Source: Pseudomonas sputi
GTDB taxonomy: Bacteria; Pseudomonadota; Gammaproteobacteria; Pseudomonadales; Pseudomonadaceae
Assembly: GCF_021603585.1 (NCBI RefSeq)
Contig: NZ_BQHI01000006.1
Coordinates: 1 to 64,000, forward strand
DNA length: 64,000 bases
Direction: 5' to 3'
Part shown: positions 26,715 through 36,944 of the stretch, piece after piece
Layout of the letters: the number at the start of each line of letters is the position of its first letter
How positions within the stretch are numbered: position 1 is the stretch's first letter
The notes under the pieces: model-generated
The model's input: the letters and a program-made list of their open reading frames with translations, nothing else
Databases searched by the model: none
Told to the model about the DNA's origin: nothing
Translations under genes and position numbers: made by a program

Positions 26715-27662
26715 TTAAAAAGCATACGGAATGCTCACCTTCGCCCACAACATTTCCCCCTCCGGCCGGTTCTCCACGTCGAATTCCTTGGCCCAGCGAA
26801 TCTCGGCGCTGGCGTACTTGAGGAAGGTGAAGTGCAGCGCCGGGCCGATGGCGAACACCTTGCCGCGCACGCCGTCGTTCACGTCCTCGCCGGCGAATTG
26901 CACGGTGTGGCCGAACTGTTTGTCGTCGGTGGTCTGCTTGAGGTAGTAGCCGTTGATACCGAGCATCAGGTCGTCGGTGATCTTGTAGCTGGCCGAGTAA
27001 TCGAAGTGGAAGATCTGCCCGGATTTGTAGTCGGTGTCCTTGTTTTTCTCGTTGAAGCTGTAGGTGGTTTTCATCGACACCTCGGTGCGCTCGGTCGGCA
27101 GCCAGGTGAACGAGAACAGCGGCTTGTAGGTGTAGAAATTGTTGCTGGTGTTGGCCAGTCGATCGACGCTGTATTCACCGGTGGGCACGGTGATTTCCAC
27201 GGCGGCGCCGAGGGTCAGGTCCTTGCCCATGTCCCACAGGATGATCGGCGCGATGGTGGTATCGCCCATGCCTTCGCGGGTGTCGCTCAGGCCGAATACC
27301 GAGACTTCCTGCTTGAGCCACGGCTGGGCGATGTAGCCGGCCAGGCGCCCGCCGAAAATCCGCACCGGGCTCAGGTAATCGAGGCGCGGAATGACGGCGG
27401 TGGATTCGATCTCGACATTTGGCACCTTGCCGCCAAGCGAGCTGATGTTGAGCTTTCGCGACTTGTAGTGGTTGTAGTAGAGGTTGAAGGCGACCATGTT
27501 CTCCGGAAGGCTGTCGACTTCCAGCGGCAGCATGAAGAAGCCGTCGGTGCCGGGGCCGATGTTGTCGACGCCGGCTTCGGTGGCCAGCGCCGGCAGGGTC
27601 GCAGCGCAGCCGAGCAGGCTCAGCGCCAGTCGCACAGGGAATGTCGCGCGGTTCGGGGTCAT
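26715..27662 (-). CDS. SphA / phenol-MetA-pathway family outer membrane protein
   Basis: Start at 27662, 5 bases after GAGGAC; upstream in-frame ATGs lack spacing. The 315-residue protein has a Sec signal ending in LPALA and then alternating amphipathic strands with aromatic girdles typical of outer-membrane barrels. It ends in IPYAF, the C-terminal Phe recognised by the BAM machinery. Motifs such as GMGDTTIAPIILW and VEITVPTGEY belong to the MetA-pathway-of-phenol-degradation/SphA family, thought to be channels for hydrophobic or sphingolipid-related compounds. It is divergent from an AraC-type regulator, which probably controls it. The true substrate is not evident. Confidence 0.8.
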   Translation of the reverse strand: MTPNRATFPVRLALSLLGCAATLPALATEAGVDNIGPGTDGFFMLPLEVDSLPENMVAFNLYYNHYKSRKLNISSLGGKVPNVEIESTAVIPRLDYLSPVRIFGGRLAGYIAQPWLKQEVSVFGLSDTREGMGDTTIAPIILWDMGKDLTLGAAVEITVPTGEYSVDRLANTSNNFYTYKPLFSFTWLPTERTEVSMKTTYSFNEKNKDTDYKSGQIFHFDYSASYKITDDLMLGINGYYLKQTTDDKQFGHTVQFAGEDVNDGVRGKVFAIGPALHFTFLKYASAEIRWAKEFDVENRPEGEMLWAKVSIPYAF

Positions 27663-27862
27663 GTCCGTCCTCATTATTATTGTGTTTTGGGCGCAACGCC
27701 GGCACGCAGGGTACTCGGCCACGATAGAAATAAGCCCTTGGCGCACAACAGGGCAGGGTATTGGCGGACACGGAAGGGGACTTCTGCGGACAGCCCGCGA
27801 ACCCTGTGCTAACTTCCTTCGACATAACCGGTTACAAAAATAACAATTCAGCGTGATCCGGA

Positions 27863-28909
27863 ATGTCAGCCTCCATGAACGTAAAAGTCCAAGACCCGAC
27901 CTTCGAACTGGCGCTGGTGTCGCCGTTTCTCCTGCAAACCCTGGCCGAAGTCGCCGCCAACAAGGGCATCGAGCCGCAGAGCCTGTGCCGTGGCCTGGGT
28001 TTTGATGTCGAAGACCTGCAGGATCCGGCGCAGCGGATTTCCTATCGCCAGGCCGTGGCCATGATCCAGCGTGCGCTTAAAGTTTTGCCCAATCAGGGGC
28101 TGGGCCTGTGGGTCGGTGCGCAGAACGTGCTCGGGACTCTCGGTTTGCTGGGGCATGTGCTGTCGCTGTGCAAGACCCTGCGCGATGCGTTCGACATTGG
28201 CGTTCGGCATCAGCACACCTCCGGCGGGATCGTCGTTTCCAGTGTCGATGTGGTGGGCGATCAGGTGTATGTCGACGTTGAATGCCGGCTGCCGTTCGCC
28301 GAGGTGCAGGTGTTTGCGGTGGAAGAGTTTTTCGCCAGCCTGCTGGTCTATGGCCGGGCGCTGGTGGGCGAGACGTTCAAGCCGATTGCCGTGGAGTTCA
28401 TGCACGCCGCGCCGGATTACATCGATGAATACCGGCGCTTGCTGGGGCCGGATGTACGTTTCGGCTGTCTGCACAATCGGATGCTGATCGATGTGCAGTG
28501 GCTGGATGTGAACCTGCCCAACCACCATTCGCTGGCGCTGCGTCAGGCGGTGAAGCTGCTGGAGCTGGAAGCGGCGCAGGTTCACCAGAAACTCGATCTG
28601 ATCCAGGCCGTGGAGCGGGCGATTGCCCGAGACCTGAGTCGGGGCAGCCATATTGAAAAGATTGCTGGTGACCTGAACATGAGCAGCCGCACGCTGCGCC
28701 GACGCCTGACCGAGCACTCGCTGACGTTCGAGGCCTTGCTTGAGCAAGTGCGCCAGGCGCGCACGATGAGTCTGTTGGCCAATCCTGATATGCCGATCGA
28801 GCGGATTACCGAGGAAGTCGGCTACAGCGACGTGCGCAGTTTTCGCCGGGCGTTCAGGCGCTGGACGGGCAAAAGCCCGAGTGCGTGGCGCAGCGAGTGC
28901 GTCATCTGA
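27863..28909 (+). CDS. AraC-family transcriptional regulator
   Basis: A 348-residue regulator with an N-terminal arabinose-binding-like sensor domain (about residues 20-205, including QGLGLWVG and FAVEEFFASLLVYGRALVG). The C-terminal AraC double helix-turn-helix (about 250-340) includes LNMSSRTLRRRLTEHSLTF and the signature IERITEEVGYSDVRSFRRAFRRWTG, written here in two parts. It is transcribed divergently from the SphA-like outer membrane gene across about 200 bases, so that gene is the likely target. The effector is unknown. MetN5 (MNVK) is an alternative start. Confidence 0.88.
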   Translation: MSASMNVKVQDPTFELALVSPFLLQTLAEVAANKGIEPQSLCRGLGFDVEDLQDPAQRISYRQAVAMIQRALKVLPNQGLGLWVGAQNVLGTLGLLGHVLSLCKTLRDAFDIGVRHQHTSGGIVVSSVDVVGDQVYVDVECRLPFAEVQVFAVEEFFASLLVYGRALVGETFKPIAVEFMHAAPDYIDEYRRLLGPDVRFGCLHNRMLIDVQWLDVNLPNHHSLALRQAVKLLELEAAQVHQKLDLIQAVERAIARDLSRGSHIEKIAGDLNMSSRTLRRRLTEHSLTFEALLEQVRQARTMSLLANPDMPIERITEEVGYSDVRSFRRAFRRWTGKSPSAWRSECVI

Positions 28910-28965
28910 TCCCACACAAATCCTCCGGCTACAGTTAAACTCCGCGCTCTTTCCAAGGAGTCGAC

Positions 28966-29853
28966 ATGAGTTACTACCAGCCGGGCATTCTCGCCACCCC
29001 TGTTCCGCCGCAAGCTCGTCACCTGTTTTTCGCCCTCGAGTCGGTTGAAGCGCTGCCGCAGGCGATCAACAACCTGCTGAGCCTGGTGGACGGCAAGTTG
29101 GCGGTGGTCGGTTTCGGTGAGTCCCTGGCCAAGGCCCTGAATGTGCACATCGACGGCCTGCGCAGCTTTCCGGCGCTGACCGGCGTCGGCGTGGAAAACC
29201 CGTCGACCCAGCACGCCCTGTGGGTCTGGCTGCACGGCGTCGACCGTGGCGAGTTGCTCAACCGCAGCACCGCCCTTGAGGCCGCACTGGCTCCGGCGCT
29301 GCGTCTGGTGCAGATGCAGGAGGCCTTCCGCCACAAGGACGGCCATGACCTCACCGGTTATGAAGACGGCACCGAAAACCCCCATGACGAAGCCGCCATC
29401 GCCGCCGCACTGCAAAGTGAAGGCGCCGACGGCCTGGTCGGAGGCAGCTTCGCCGCGATCCAGCAGTGGCAGCACGACCTCAAGGGTTTCCATGCGCTGT
29501 CCGCCGAAGACAAGGACAACATCATGGGCCGTCGCCTGAGCGACAACGAAGAGATCGACGACGCCCCGGTGTCCGCTCACGTCAAGCGCACCGCCCAGGA
29601 AAGCTTCGCCCCGGAAGCCTTCGTCGTGCGCCGTTCGATGCCGTGGATCGAAGGCGACCGCGCCGGTCTGATGTTCCTCGCGTTCGGCTTCTCCCTCGAT
29701 GCTTTCGAAGCACAACTGCGCCGTATGAGCGGTCTGGAAGACGGCATCACCGACGGTCTGTACCGCATCAGCCGGCCGATCACCGGCGGCTACTACTGGT
29801 GCCCGCCGCTGCAAAACGGCCACCTCGACCTGCGCGCACTGCGCATCGGCTGA
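28966..29853 (+). CDS. Dyp-type heme peroxidase (YfeX-like)
   Basis: A 295-residue cytoplasmic peroxidase of the DyP superfamily, class B by length and lack of a Tat signal. It has the GXXDG motif (GYEDGTENP, about residue 126) with the catalytic Asp, the proximal heme His in SAHVKRT (about residue 204), and the distal Arg in VVRRSMPW. It oxidises dyes, Mn or porphyrinogens with hydrogen peroxide; the physiological substrate is uncertain. AAGGAG precedes the ATG. A Gfo/Idh/MocA gene begins 9 bases downstream, so the two are probably co-transcribed. Confidence 0.92.
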   Translation: MSYYQPGILATPVPPQARHLFFALESVEALPQAINNLLSLVDGKLAVVGFGESLAKALNVHIDGLRSFPALTGVGVENPSTQHALWVWLHGVDRGELLNRSTALEAALAPALRLVQMQEAFRHKDGHDLTGYEDGTENPHDEAAIAAALQSEGADGLVGGSFAAIQQWQHDLKGFHALSAEDKDNIMGRRLSDNEEIDDAPVSAHVKRTAQESFAPEAFVVRRSMPWIEGDRAGLMFLAFGFSLDAFEAQLRRMSGLEDGITDGLYRISRPITGGYYWCPPLQNGHLDLRALRIG

Positions 29854-29862
29854 GGCGCCAGC

Positions 29863-30831
29863 ATGAACGTGGTGCGCTGGGGCATGATCGGTTGCGGCAG
29901 CGTCGCTGAACGCAAGAGCGGGCCGGCCTTCTACAAGGCGCCCGGTTCTGCGTTGGTCGCGGTGATGGGCCGACGCCTCGACGCCGTGACCGATTACGCC
30001 ACTCGCCACGGCATCGCCCGGATGTACACCGACGTCGATGCCCTGATCAACGACCCCGAGGTGGACGCGGTGTACATCGCCACGCCACCCGACAGTCATC
30101 ACGCCTACAGCCTTAAAGTCGCCGCCGCCGGCAAGCATTGCTGCGTGGAAAAACCCATGGCACTCAACGCCGGGCAAAGCCGTGAAATGCAGCAGGCGTT
30201 TGCCGATGCCGGTTTGCACCTGTTCGTCTCCTATTACCGCCGTTCGTTGCCGCGTTTCCAGCAGGTTCGGCAATGGCTGGAGCAGGGGCGAATCGGCGAG
30301 GTGCGGCATTTGAGCTGGACGCTGACCAAGGCACCATCGCCCAAGGATCTGGACGGCAGCGCAAACTGGCGTACCGATCCGGCAGTGGCCGGTGGCGGGT
30401 ACTTCGCGGATCTGGCCAGCCATGGGTTCGACCTGTTTCAGTATCTGCTGGGCGATATCGTTGACGTCGCCGGCTTCACCGCACATCAGGCCGGGTTGTA
30501 CGCGGCGGAGGATGCGGTCAGTGCCAGTTGGCGATTCGCCTCGGGCGCGCTGGGCATGGGCTGCTGGAGTTTTGTTGCGGATCGGCGCGAGGATCGGGTC
30601 GAGATCATCGGCAGTAAAGGGCGGATCGGGTTTTCGGTGTTCGACGAGCATCCGGTCGAGTTGCATGCCGATGACGACATCCGCCTGCAAATCCCCCATC
30701 ACGACCACATCCAGTGGCACCACGTACTGGGCATGAACGCGCAGATTCGCGGTGAGTCGCAGCACCCGGCAGTCGCCGCCGAAGCCCTGAAGACCGATTG
30801 GGTGATGGATCAGATCCTCAAACGCCACTGA
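29863..30831 (+). CDS. Gfo/Idh/MocA-family NAD(P)-dependent oxidoreductase
   Basis: A 322-residue oxidoreductase with an N-terminal Rossmann fold (GMIGCGSVAERKSGPAF, residues 7-23), the family motif CVEKPMALN with the catalytic Lys (about residue 96), and a C-terminal alpha/beta substrate domain (GGGYFADLASHGFDLFQYLLGD). Such enzymes act on sugars, inositols or related polyols, but the specific substrate cannot be deduced. It follows the DyP gene closely. No transporter or sugar-pathway gene is nearby. Confidence 0.9.
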   Translation: MNVVRWGMIGCGSVAERKSGPAFYKAPGSALVAVMGRRLDAVTDYATRHGIARMYTDVDALINDPEVDAVYIATPPDSHHAYSLKVAAAGKHCCVEKPMALNAGQSREMQQAFADAGLHLFVSYYRRSLPRFQQVRQWLEQGRIGEVRHLSWTLTKAPSPKDLDGSANWRTDPAVAGGGYFADLASHGFDLFQYLLGDIVDVAGFTAHQAGLYAAEDAVSASWRFASGALGMGCWSFVADRREDRVEIIGSKGRIGFSVFDEHPVELHADDDIRLQIPHHDHIQWHHVLGMNAQIRGESQHPAVAAEALKTDWVMDQILKRH

Positions 30832-30915
30832 TTCGCTGGTCGCACTCAATACCAATGTGGGAGCAACTGTCTTGACCCTGCCATTCGTCACCGCCATTCG
30901 GTACCGTCACGCAGC

Positions 30916-31166
30916 ATGGCATTTAGTCTGATCAGTAGTATCCGCATGCAGGCGATGATCGAAGCCTTGGCCGACGACTACTGGCAGGTTCGCCTGCGCG
31001 CTACCCGCAGCCTCGGCCGTTTGCGTTACGTGCCGGCCCTCGACGCGCTGATCGACACCCTCGGCCACCGCATCAGCAACCTGGGCAAGGAAGCCGCGCT
31101 GGCCCTCGGCGAACTGAACGATCGCGGGGCGGTGGCCGCATTGCGGCGCCGGATTCAAGCTGACTG
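30916..31166 (+). pseudogene. HEAT-repeat protein remnant
   Basis: The reading frame encodes about 75 residues of HEAT-like helices (ALADDYWQVRLRATRSLGRL and KEAALALGELNDRGAVAALR) and then loses similarity. The frame runs into the lexA2 coding region before stopping at 31299. There is no ribosome site or N-terminal context, and full-size HEAT proteins are far longer. I read it as a truncated remnant whose 3' part was lost when the lexA2 cassette came to lie here. It also contains the lexA2 upstream region. A functional micro-protein is not excluded. Confidence 0.55.
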
Positions 31167-31173
31167 GCGGTGC

Positions 31174-31207
31174 TTGTCAGGAAAATCCCACAAGAGTACA
31201 AATGTAC
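31174..31207 (+). promoter_or_regulatory. lexA2 promoter with LexA2-type operator over the -10 box
   Basis: TTGTCA (31174-31179) and TACAAA (31197-31202) are separated by 17 bases, a good sigma-70 spacing. The sequence GTACAAATGTAC (31196-31207) fits the GTAC-N4-GT(A/G)C operator reported for LexA2 proteins of Pseudomonas and covers the -10. Repressor binding here would block the whole lexA2-imuA-imuB-dnaE2 operon until DNA damage. The predicted transcript start falls at or just before the ATG at 31211. Confidence 0.75.
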
Positions 31208-31210
31208 TCC

Positions 31211-31819
31211 ATGACGACTCTGACTCCCCGCCGTACCGCCATCCTGACCTTCATCCGCGAACGCATCGCCGAACACGGTCAGCCCCCAAGCCTCGCTGAA
31301 ATCAGCGAGGCTTTTGGTTTTGCCTCCCGCAGCGTGGCGCGCAAGCATGTGCTGGCGCTCACTGAAGCCGGGTTTATCGAGGTCAATCCGCATCAGGCCC
31401 GGGGCATTCGCCTGCTCGGGCAACCGGCGCGACCGGAACTGCTCGAAGTCCCGGTGCTCGGCCGGGTGGCCGCCGGTGCGCCCATCGGCGCCGATGCCGA
31501 CCTGCACAATCGGCTGATGCTCGATCCCGCGTTGTTCTCCCGCACACCCGATTACATGCTGCGGGTGCAGGGCGATTCGATGATCGAGGACGGCATTCTC
31601 GACGGCGATCTGGTTGGCGTGCGGCGCAACCCCGAGGCGCTCAACGGCCAGATCGTGGTGGCGCGGCTCGACGGTGAAGTCACCATCAAACGCTTCGAGC
31701 GGGTCGGCGATGAGGTTCGCCTGTTGCCGCGCAACCCGGCGTATCAACCGATTGTGGTGCGGGACGATCAGGACCTGGCCATCGAAGGGGTGTTCTGCGG
31801 TCTGGTGAGGCAAGGTTGA
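31211..31819 (+). CDS. lexA2: LexA2-type SOS repressor
   Basis: A 202-residue repressor. The start is set at ATG 31211 because the in-frame ATG at 31202 lies inside the operator. An N-terminal winged HTH (PPSLAEISEAFGFASRSVARKHV) is followed by the self-cleavage site Ala-Gly in VAAGAP, the catalytic Ser in QGDSMIEDG (about residue 121) and the Lys in VTIKRF. On DNA damage, RecA filaments trigger self-cleavage and derepression. It heads the mutagenesis cassette; many Pseudomonas carry this second LexA besides the chromosomal LexA1. The stop overlaps the imuA ATG by one base (TGATG). Confidence 0.93.
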   Translation: MTTLTPRRTAILTFIRERIAEHGQPPSLAEISEAFGFASRSVARKHVLALTEAGFIEVNPHQARGIRLLGQPARPELLEVPVLGRVAAGAPIGADADLHNRLMLDPALFSRTPDYMLRVQGDSMIEDGILDGDLVGVRRNPEALNGQIVVARLDGEVTIKRFERVGDEVRLLPRNPAYQPIVVRDDQDLAIEGVFCGLVRQG

Positions 31820-32436
31820 TGGGGGCCGTCGTTGCGCTGGATACGCTGTTCAATGGTGGCCAGGTCTGGAAGGGCCGGCCTGCGCCACCGACCGCCAGCC
31901 CGCAACCCACCGGGCACGCGGCGCTGGACGCGGCCTTGCCCAGTGGCGGCTGGCCTGATGCGGCGCTGAGCGAAATCCTCTTGGCCGGGCCCGGTGTCGG
32001 TGAGCTGCAACTGGTGTGGCCGACCCTGGCGCGGCTGTCGGCGGCGGGCGAGCGCATCGTGCTGGTGGCGCCGCCGTTTGTGCCGTATCCGCAGGCCTGG
32101 GCCAATGCCGGGGTCGATTTGCGTCAGTTGTCGGTGATCCAGGCCAGCGAACGCGATGCTTTGTGGGCGGCAGAACAATGCCTGCGTTCGGGCAGTTGCG
32201 GCGCGGTGCTGTGCTGGCCGCACAAGGCCGATGACCGTGCCTTGCGCCGTTTGCAGGTGGCGGCGGAAACCGGCCAGACCCTGGCATTCGCGTGGCGGCC
32301 ATTGAGTGAAGCGGTCAACCCGTCGCCGGCCGCACTGCGCATTGCCATTGATGCACGACCTGCACAATTGCGCGTGCTCAAGTGCCGGGGCGGTCTGGCG
32401 CGCAGCGCACCGATTGCCTTCGCCGTGGGGCATTGA
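31819..32436 (+). CDS. imuA: Translesion-synthesis-associated protein ImuA
   Basis: A 205-residue RecA/SulA-like protein. It retains the RecA-like opening (HAALDAALPSGGWPDAALSEIL) where RecA has its Walker A region, but no complete P-loop is visible, as is usual for ImuA. ImuA works with ImuB and DnaE2 in SOS-induced error-prone synthesis, probably modulating RecA. The ATG overlaps the lexA2 stop; imuB starts 7 bases after its stop. A TTG at 31816 is an unlikely alternative start. Confidence 0.9.
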   Translation: MGAVVALDTLFNGGQVWKGRPAPPTASPQPTGHAALDAALPSGGWPDAALSEILLAGPGVGELQLVWPTLARLSAAGERIVLVAPPFVPYPQAWANAGVDLRQLSVIQASERDALWAAEQCLRSGSCGAVLCWPHKADDRALRRLQVAAETGQTLAFAWRPLSEAVNPSPAALRIAIDARPAQLRVLKCRGGLARSAPIAFAVGH

Positions 32437-32443
32437 GGTCGCC

Positions 32444-33859
32444 ATGCGCTGGGTTTGCATTCTGTTCCCGCAATTGGCCCTCGACGCCGTGCTGCGTCAG
32501 CGTCCCGATCCCGAGCAACCCTTGGCGCTGCTCAGCGGCCCGGCCCAGCGTCGGGTGCTGCAAGCGGTCAACCCGGCGGCTCGGGCCCTGGGCTTGCGGC
32601 CGGGGCAGTCGATGACCGCCGCGCAGGCCATGAGCAAAGGGTTCGCCACCGTCGATTACGACGCGGCCGAGGTCGAACACTGGCAGCAGTTTCTCGCCGC
32701 CTGGGCCTATCGCTTCAGCGCCCAGGTCAGCGTGCATTACCCGCGCACCGTGGTGTTCGAGATCGAATCGAGCCTCGGGCTGTTCGGTTCCTGGGCGCAG
32801 TTCGAGGCGCGATTGCGCACGGAACTGACGGAGCTGGGTTTTCGGCACCGCATCGTTGCCGCGCCCAATCCGGTGGCGGCGCGGGTGTTGGCCAATGCCT
32901 ATGACGGACTGGTGGTGCCCGATGGCGATGCCTTGCGCCATCACCTCGGGCAATTGCCGGTCGAGCGCATCGGGCTTGAGCCGAGCGTGGCCACGGCGCT
33001 GACGCGCATGGGCCTGCGCAACCTTCATCAGGTGCAGAGCCTGCCGCGTCAGGCCCTGGCCCGGCGTTTCGAGGCGCCGATGCTCAAACATCTGGATACG
33101 CTGTTCGGCGCACGACCGCTGGCGTTGGCGTTCTATCTGCCGCCGGATCGCTTCGATGTGCGCATCGAACTCAATTTCGACGTGCAGTCCCATCAGGCGC
33201 TGCTGTTCCCATTGCGCCGCCTGACGTCCGATCTGGCGGCGTTTTTGTGCGGGCGCGACAGCGGCGTGCAGCGCTTCGATCTGCACCTGGAGCACGCCGG
33301 GCTGCCGGACACGCTGGTCAAGGTCGGCCTGCTCAGCGCCGAGCGCGATCCGGCGATGCTCTTTGAACTGGCCCGTGGCCGACTGGAGCAGGTGCAGGTC
33401 GAAGCCCCGGTGCGCGGTTTTCGTCTGCGCGCCGAGGATCTGCCAAGTTTCGTGCCGCAGTTTCAGGAACTGTTCGACGATCGCCCGCAGCAGACCTTGC
33501 CCTGGGAGCAATTGCGCGAACGTCTGCGCGCGCGGCTGGGGGATGACGCAGTGCAGGGCCTGCGCTTTCAGGCCGATCATCGCCCCGAGTGCGCGTGGCA
33601 GAACGCCGATGACAAACAGCGTTGCCCTGCATTGCCGGGTGTGCAGCGTCCGGGCTGGTTGTTGGGCGAGCCGCAGTCGGTGCCCGAAGGTTCGGCGCGC
33701 ATCCTCATGGGCCCGGAACGCATCGAGTCCGGCTGGTGGGACGGTGACGATGTGCGCCGCGACTATTACCTGATCCAGAACCGCGCCGGCCAGCAAGGCT
33801 GGGCGTATCGGGCGGTGGGTGAGGGCGGTCCGTTGTGGCTGCAGGGCTGGTTCGCGTGA
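32444..33859 (+). CDS. imuB: Y-family polymerase-like protein ImuB
   Basis: A 471-residue Y-family polymerase homologue. It begins [18 protein letters not shown]: the catalytic Asp of active Y polymerases (DxD near the N-terminus) is not kept, consistent with ImuB being a catalytically dead adaptor that bridges the beta clamp and DnaE2. Motifs [16 protein letters not shown] and [13 protein letters not shown] follow, and the C-terminal third is the ImuB-specific tail. The gene ends at GTGA, sharing bases with the dnaE2 start. Confidence 0.92.
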   Translation: MRWVCILFPQLALDAVLRQRPDPEQPLALLSGPAQRRVLQAVNPAARALGLRPGQSMTAAQAMSKGFATVDYDAAEVEHWQQFLAAWAYRFSAQVSVHYPRTVVFEIESSLGLFGSWAQFEARLRTELTELGFRHRIVAAPNPVAARVLANAYDGLVVPDGDALRHHLGQLPVERIGLEPSVATALTRMGLRNLHQVQSLPRQALARRFEAPMLKHLDTLFGARPLALAFYLPPDRFDVRIELNFDVQSHQALLFPLRRLTSDLAAFLCGRDSGVQRFDLHLEHAGLPDTLVKVGLLSAERDPAMLFELARGRLEQVQVEAPVRGFRLRAEDLPSFVPQFQELFDDRPQQTLPWEQLRERLRARLGDDAVQGLRFQADHRPECAWQNADDKQRCPALPGVQRPGWLLGEPQSVPEGSARILMGPERIESGWWDGDDVRRDYYLIQNRAGQQGWAYRAVGEGGPLWLQGWFA

Positions 33860-36800
33860 GCCAGGGTTATGCCGAGCTGCACTGCCTGTCGAACTTCAGT
33901 TTCCAGCGCGGGGCGTCCAGTGCGCTGGAGCTGTTCCAGCGGGCGAAGCAACACGGCTATCAGGCGCTGGCGATCACTGATGAATGCACCCTGGCCGGCA
34001 TCGTCCGTGCCTGGCAAGCGGCAAAATCCGTGGAGCTTCCGCTGATTATCGGCAGCGAGATGCGCATCGAGAACGGCCCGAAACTGGTGTTGCTGGTGGA
34101 GAACATCGAGGGCTATCAGGCGCTGTGCGGCTTGATTACCCAGGCCAGACGGCGTACCCAGAAAGGCCAGTATCAAATATTGCGCGAGGATTTCGGCGAA
34201 CCGTTGCCGGGATTGCTGGTGCTGTGGGTGCCGGATGCGGTCGATGAGGTGGAAGAGGGTCGCTGGCTGAAACAGACCTTCGGCGAACGGCTTTGGCTGG
34301 CGGTGCAGTTGCATCGCGGGCAGAACGATCAGCAACGGCTGGCCGCGCTGTTGAGTCTGGCGGATGAACTGCAGATTCCAGCCGTGGCCAGCGGTGATGT
34401 GCACATGCACGCCCGTGGCCGGCGGGCCTTGCAGGACACCATGACCGCGATCCGCCATCACGTTCCAGTGGCCGAAGCCGGGTTACGCCTGCACCCCAAC
34501 GGCGAGCGGCATTTGCGCAGCCTTGATGTGTTGAGCGAGTTGTATCCGCAGGCCTTGCTGGACGAGTCGGTGAAACTGGCTCGCCGCTGCACCTTCGACC
34601 TGAGCGAGTTGCGCTATCAATACCCCAGAGAGCTGGTGCCTGAAGAGCACAGCGCCAGCTCCTGGCTGCGCCACCTGACCGAGCAAGGCATCGCCTGGCG
34701 CTGGCCGAAAGGCGCCCAGCCCAAGGTGCTCAAGCAGATCGACGATGAGCTGGAACTGATCGCCGAACTCGGCTACGAAAGCTACTTCCTCACCGTGCAC
34801 GACGTGGTGCGCTTCGCCCGTGAGCAGAGAATTCTCTGTCAGGGTCGCGGTTCGGCGGCCAACTCGGCGGTGTGTTTTGCCCTGGGCATCACCGAGATCG
34901 ACCCGGATCGCACCACGCTGCTGTTTGAGCGTTTCATGTCGAGGGAGCGCAACGAGCCGCCGGACATCGACGTGGATTTCGAGCACGAACGCCGGGAAGA
35001 AGTCCTGCAATACGTATTCCGGCGTTATGGCCGCCGTCGTGCGGCACTGACGGCGGTGGTCAGCACCTACCACGCGGCCGGCGCGATCCGCGACGTGGCC
35101 AAGGCGCTGGGCTTGCCGCCGGACCAGATCAATGCGCTGGCCGACTGCTGCGGCCACTGGAGCGATGACACGCCGCCCTTGGAGCGCTTGCGCGAAGGTG
35201 GTTTTGACCCCGAAAGTCCGCTGCTGCACCGGGTGCTGAGCCTGACCGGGCAACTGATCGGCTTCCCCCGGCACCTGTCGCAACACCCCGGTGGTTTCGT
35301 GATTTCCGAGCAACCGCTGGACACGCTGGTGCCGGTGGAGAACGCCGCCATGGCCGACCGCACCATCATCCAGTGGGACAAGGATGACCTCGACGCCGTC
35401 GGGCTGCTCAAGGTGGATATCCTCGCCCTGGGCATGCTCAGCGCGATCCGCCGCTGTTTCGACCTGCTGCGCCGTCATCGTCATCAGGACTTGAGCCTGG
35501 CCACGATCCCGCCTGAGGATCGTCCGACCTACGACATGATCAGCCGCGCCGATACCATCGGCGTGTTCCAGATCGAATCCCGGGCGCAGATGTCGATGCT
35601 GCCGCGCCTGCGCCCGCAAACCTTCTATGACCTGGTGATCGAGGTGGCCATCGTCCGGCCGGGGCCGATCCAGGGCGGCATGGTCCATCCGTACCTGCGC
35701 CGCCGGAACAAGGAAGAAGAGGAAACTTATCCGTCCCCGGAGCTGGAAGTGGTGCTCAAGCGCACCCTCGGCGTGCCGCTGTTTCAGGAACAGGTGATGC
35801 AGATCGCCATCGTCGCGGCCGACTACAGTCCCGGCGAGGCCGATCAATTGCGCCGCTCCATGGCCGCGTGGAAACGCCACGGCGGGCTGGAGCCGCACAA
35901 GGAACGATTGGCCGCCGGCATGAAGAAAAATGGCTACTCCCCGGAATTCGCCGCGCAGATCTTCGAGCAGATCAAGGGCTTCGGCAGTTACGGTTTCCCT
36001 GAATCCCACGCCGCCAGTTTTGCCTTGCTGACCTATGCCAGTTGCTGGCTCAAGTGCCACGAACCGGCGGCGTTCGCCTGCGCGCTGATCAACAGTTGGC
36101 CGATGGGGTTCTACAGTCCGGATCAGATTCTTCAGGACGCGCGCCGGCATCATTTACAGATCCGCCCGGTGGATGTACGCGCCAGTGACTGGGATTGCAG
36201 CCTGGAACCGGTCACCGGCGAGCAACCGGCCATCCGCATGGGCCTGCGAATGATCAAGGGGTTTCGCGAGGAGGATGCCCGCAGCATTGAAAGCGCTCGG
36301 GCGAGGGGCGCGTTTGCCGATGTCGCCGATCTGGGCGAGCGGGCCGGGCTCGACAGTCGCGCCCAGGCGCTGCTGGCCGATGCCGGGGCACTGCGCGGCC
36401 TGGCCGGTCATCGTCATCGGGCACGCTGGGAAGTGGCCGGGGTGCAGAAACAGCTCGGGTTGTTTGCCGGGTTGCCGAGTCAGGAAGAGCCGGATGTGCT
36501 GCTGCCGACGCCGAGTGTCAGCGAAGACCTGTTCACCGATTACGCCACTCTCGGTACCACGCTGGGGCCGCACCCGCTGACGTTGTTGCGCGATGAGTTG
36601 CGGGCGCGGCGCTGTCGCAGTTCCCGGGAGTTGCTGGACGTCGAGCATGGCCGGCCGGTCAGCGTGGCGGGGCTGGTGACCGGGCGCCAGCGACCGGGCA
36701 CTGCCAGCGGTGTGACCTTCGTGACCCTGGAAGACGAGTTCGGCAACGTCAACGTGGTGGTCTGGCGCGACCTGGCCGAGCGCCAGCGTCAGGTGCTGGT

Positions 36801-36933
36801 TGGCTCGCAATTGCTCAACGTCGATGGCCGCTGGGAGCGTGAAGGCGAGGTGCGGCATCTGATCGCCGGACGCTTGAGTGACCTCAGCCCGCTGCTCAAC
36901 GGGATTCGGGTGCAAAGCCGCGATTTCCACTGA
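33856..36933 (+). CDS. dnaE2: Error-prone DNA polymerase DnaE2 (ImuC)
   Basis: A 1025-residue C-family polymerase. The start is set at GTG 33856, overlapping the imuB stop (GTGA). An N-terminal PHP domain ([21 protein letters not shown]) is followed by the polymerase core with the catalytic motif [14 protein letters not shown] (about residue 377) and [12 protein letters not shown]. Conserved fingers and thumb follow ([37 protein letters not shown]), with a C-terminal OB fold ([17 protein letters not shown]). It is shorter than replicative DnaE and lacks its tau-binding tail. It extends past lesions during SOS and causes damage-induced mutation. Last gene of the cassette. Confidence 0.96.
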   Translation: MSQGYAELHCLSNFSFQRGASSALELFQRAKQHGYQALAITDECTLAGIVRAWQAAKSVELPLIIGSEMRIENGPKLVLLVENIEGYQALCGLITQARRRTQKGQYQILREDFGEPLPGLLVLWVPDAVDEVEEGRWLKQTFGERLWLAVQLHRGQNDQQRLAALLSLADELQIPAVASGDVHMHARGRRALQDTMTAIRHHVPVAEAGLRLHPNGERHLRSLDVLSELYPQALLDESVKLARRCTFDLSELRYQYPRELVPEEHSASSWLRHLTEQGIAWRWPKGAQPKVLKQIDDELELIAELGYESYFLTVHDVVRFAREQRILCQGRGSAANSAVCFALGITEIDPDRTTLLFERFMSRERNEPPDIDVDFEHERREEVLQYVFRRYGRRRAALTAVVSTYHAAGAIRDVAKALGLPPDQINALADCCGHWSDDTPPLERLREGGFDPESPLLHRVLSLTGQLIGFPRHLSQHPGGFVISEQPLDTLVPVENAAMADRTIIQWDKDDLDAVGLLKVDILALGMLSAIRRCFDLLRRHRHQDLSLATIPPEDRPTYDMISRADTIGVFQIESRAQMSMLPRLRPQTFYDLVIEVAIVRPGPIQGGMVHPYLRRRNKEEEETYPSPELEVVLKRTLGVPLFQEQVMQIAIVAADYSPGEADQLRRSMAAWKRHGGLEPHKERLAAGMKKNGYSPEFAAQIFEQIKGFGSYGFPESHAASFALLTYASCWLKCHEPAAFACALINSWPMGFYSPDQILQDARRHHLQIRPVDVRASDWDCSLEPVTGEQPAIRMGLRMIKGFREEDARSIESARARGAFADVADLGERAGLDSRAQALLADAGALRGLAGHRHRARWEVAGVQKQLGLFAGLPSQEEPDVLLPTPSVSEDLFTDYATLGTTLGPHPLTLLRDELRARRCRSSRELLDVEHGRPVSVAGLVTGRQRPGTASGVTFVTLEDEFGNVNVVVWRDLAERQRQVLVGSQLLNVDGRWEREGEVRHLIAGRLSDLSPLLNGIRVQSRDFH

Positions 36934-36944
36934 CAACCCGAACT

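Noticed and set aside
19447-26748. Several long minus-strand frames under the exoprotein gene
   Set aside because: Same shadow effect; no start context or family signature.
28822-30897. 691-residue minus-strand frame over the DyP and Gfo genes
   Set aside because: Runs across two well-identified plus-strand genes; no domain.
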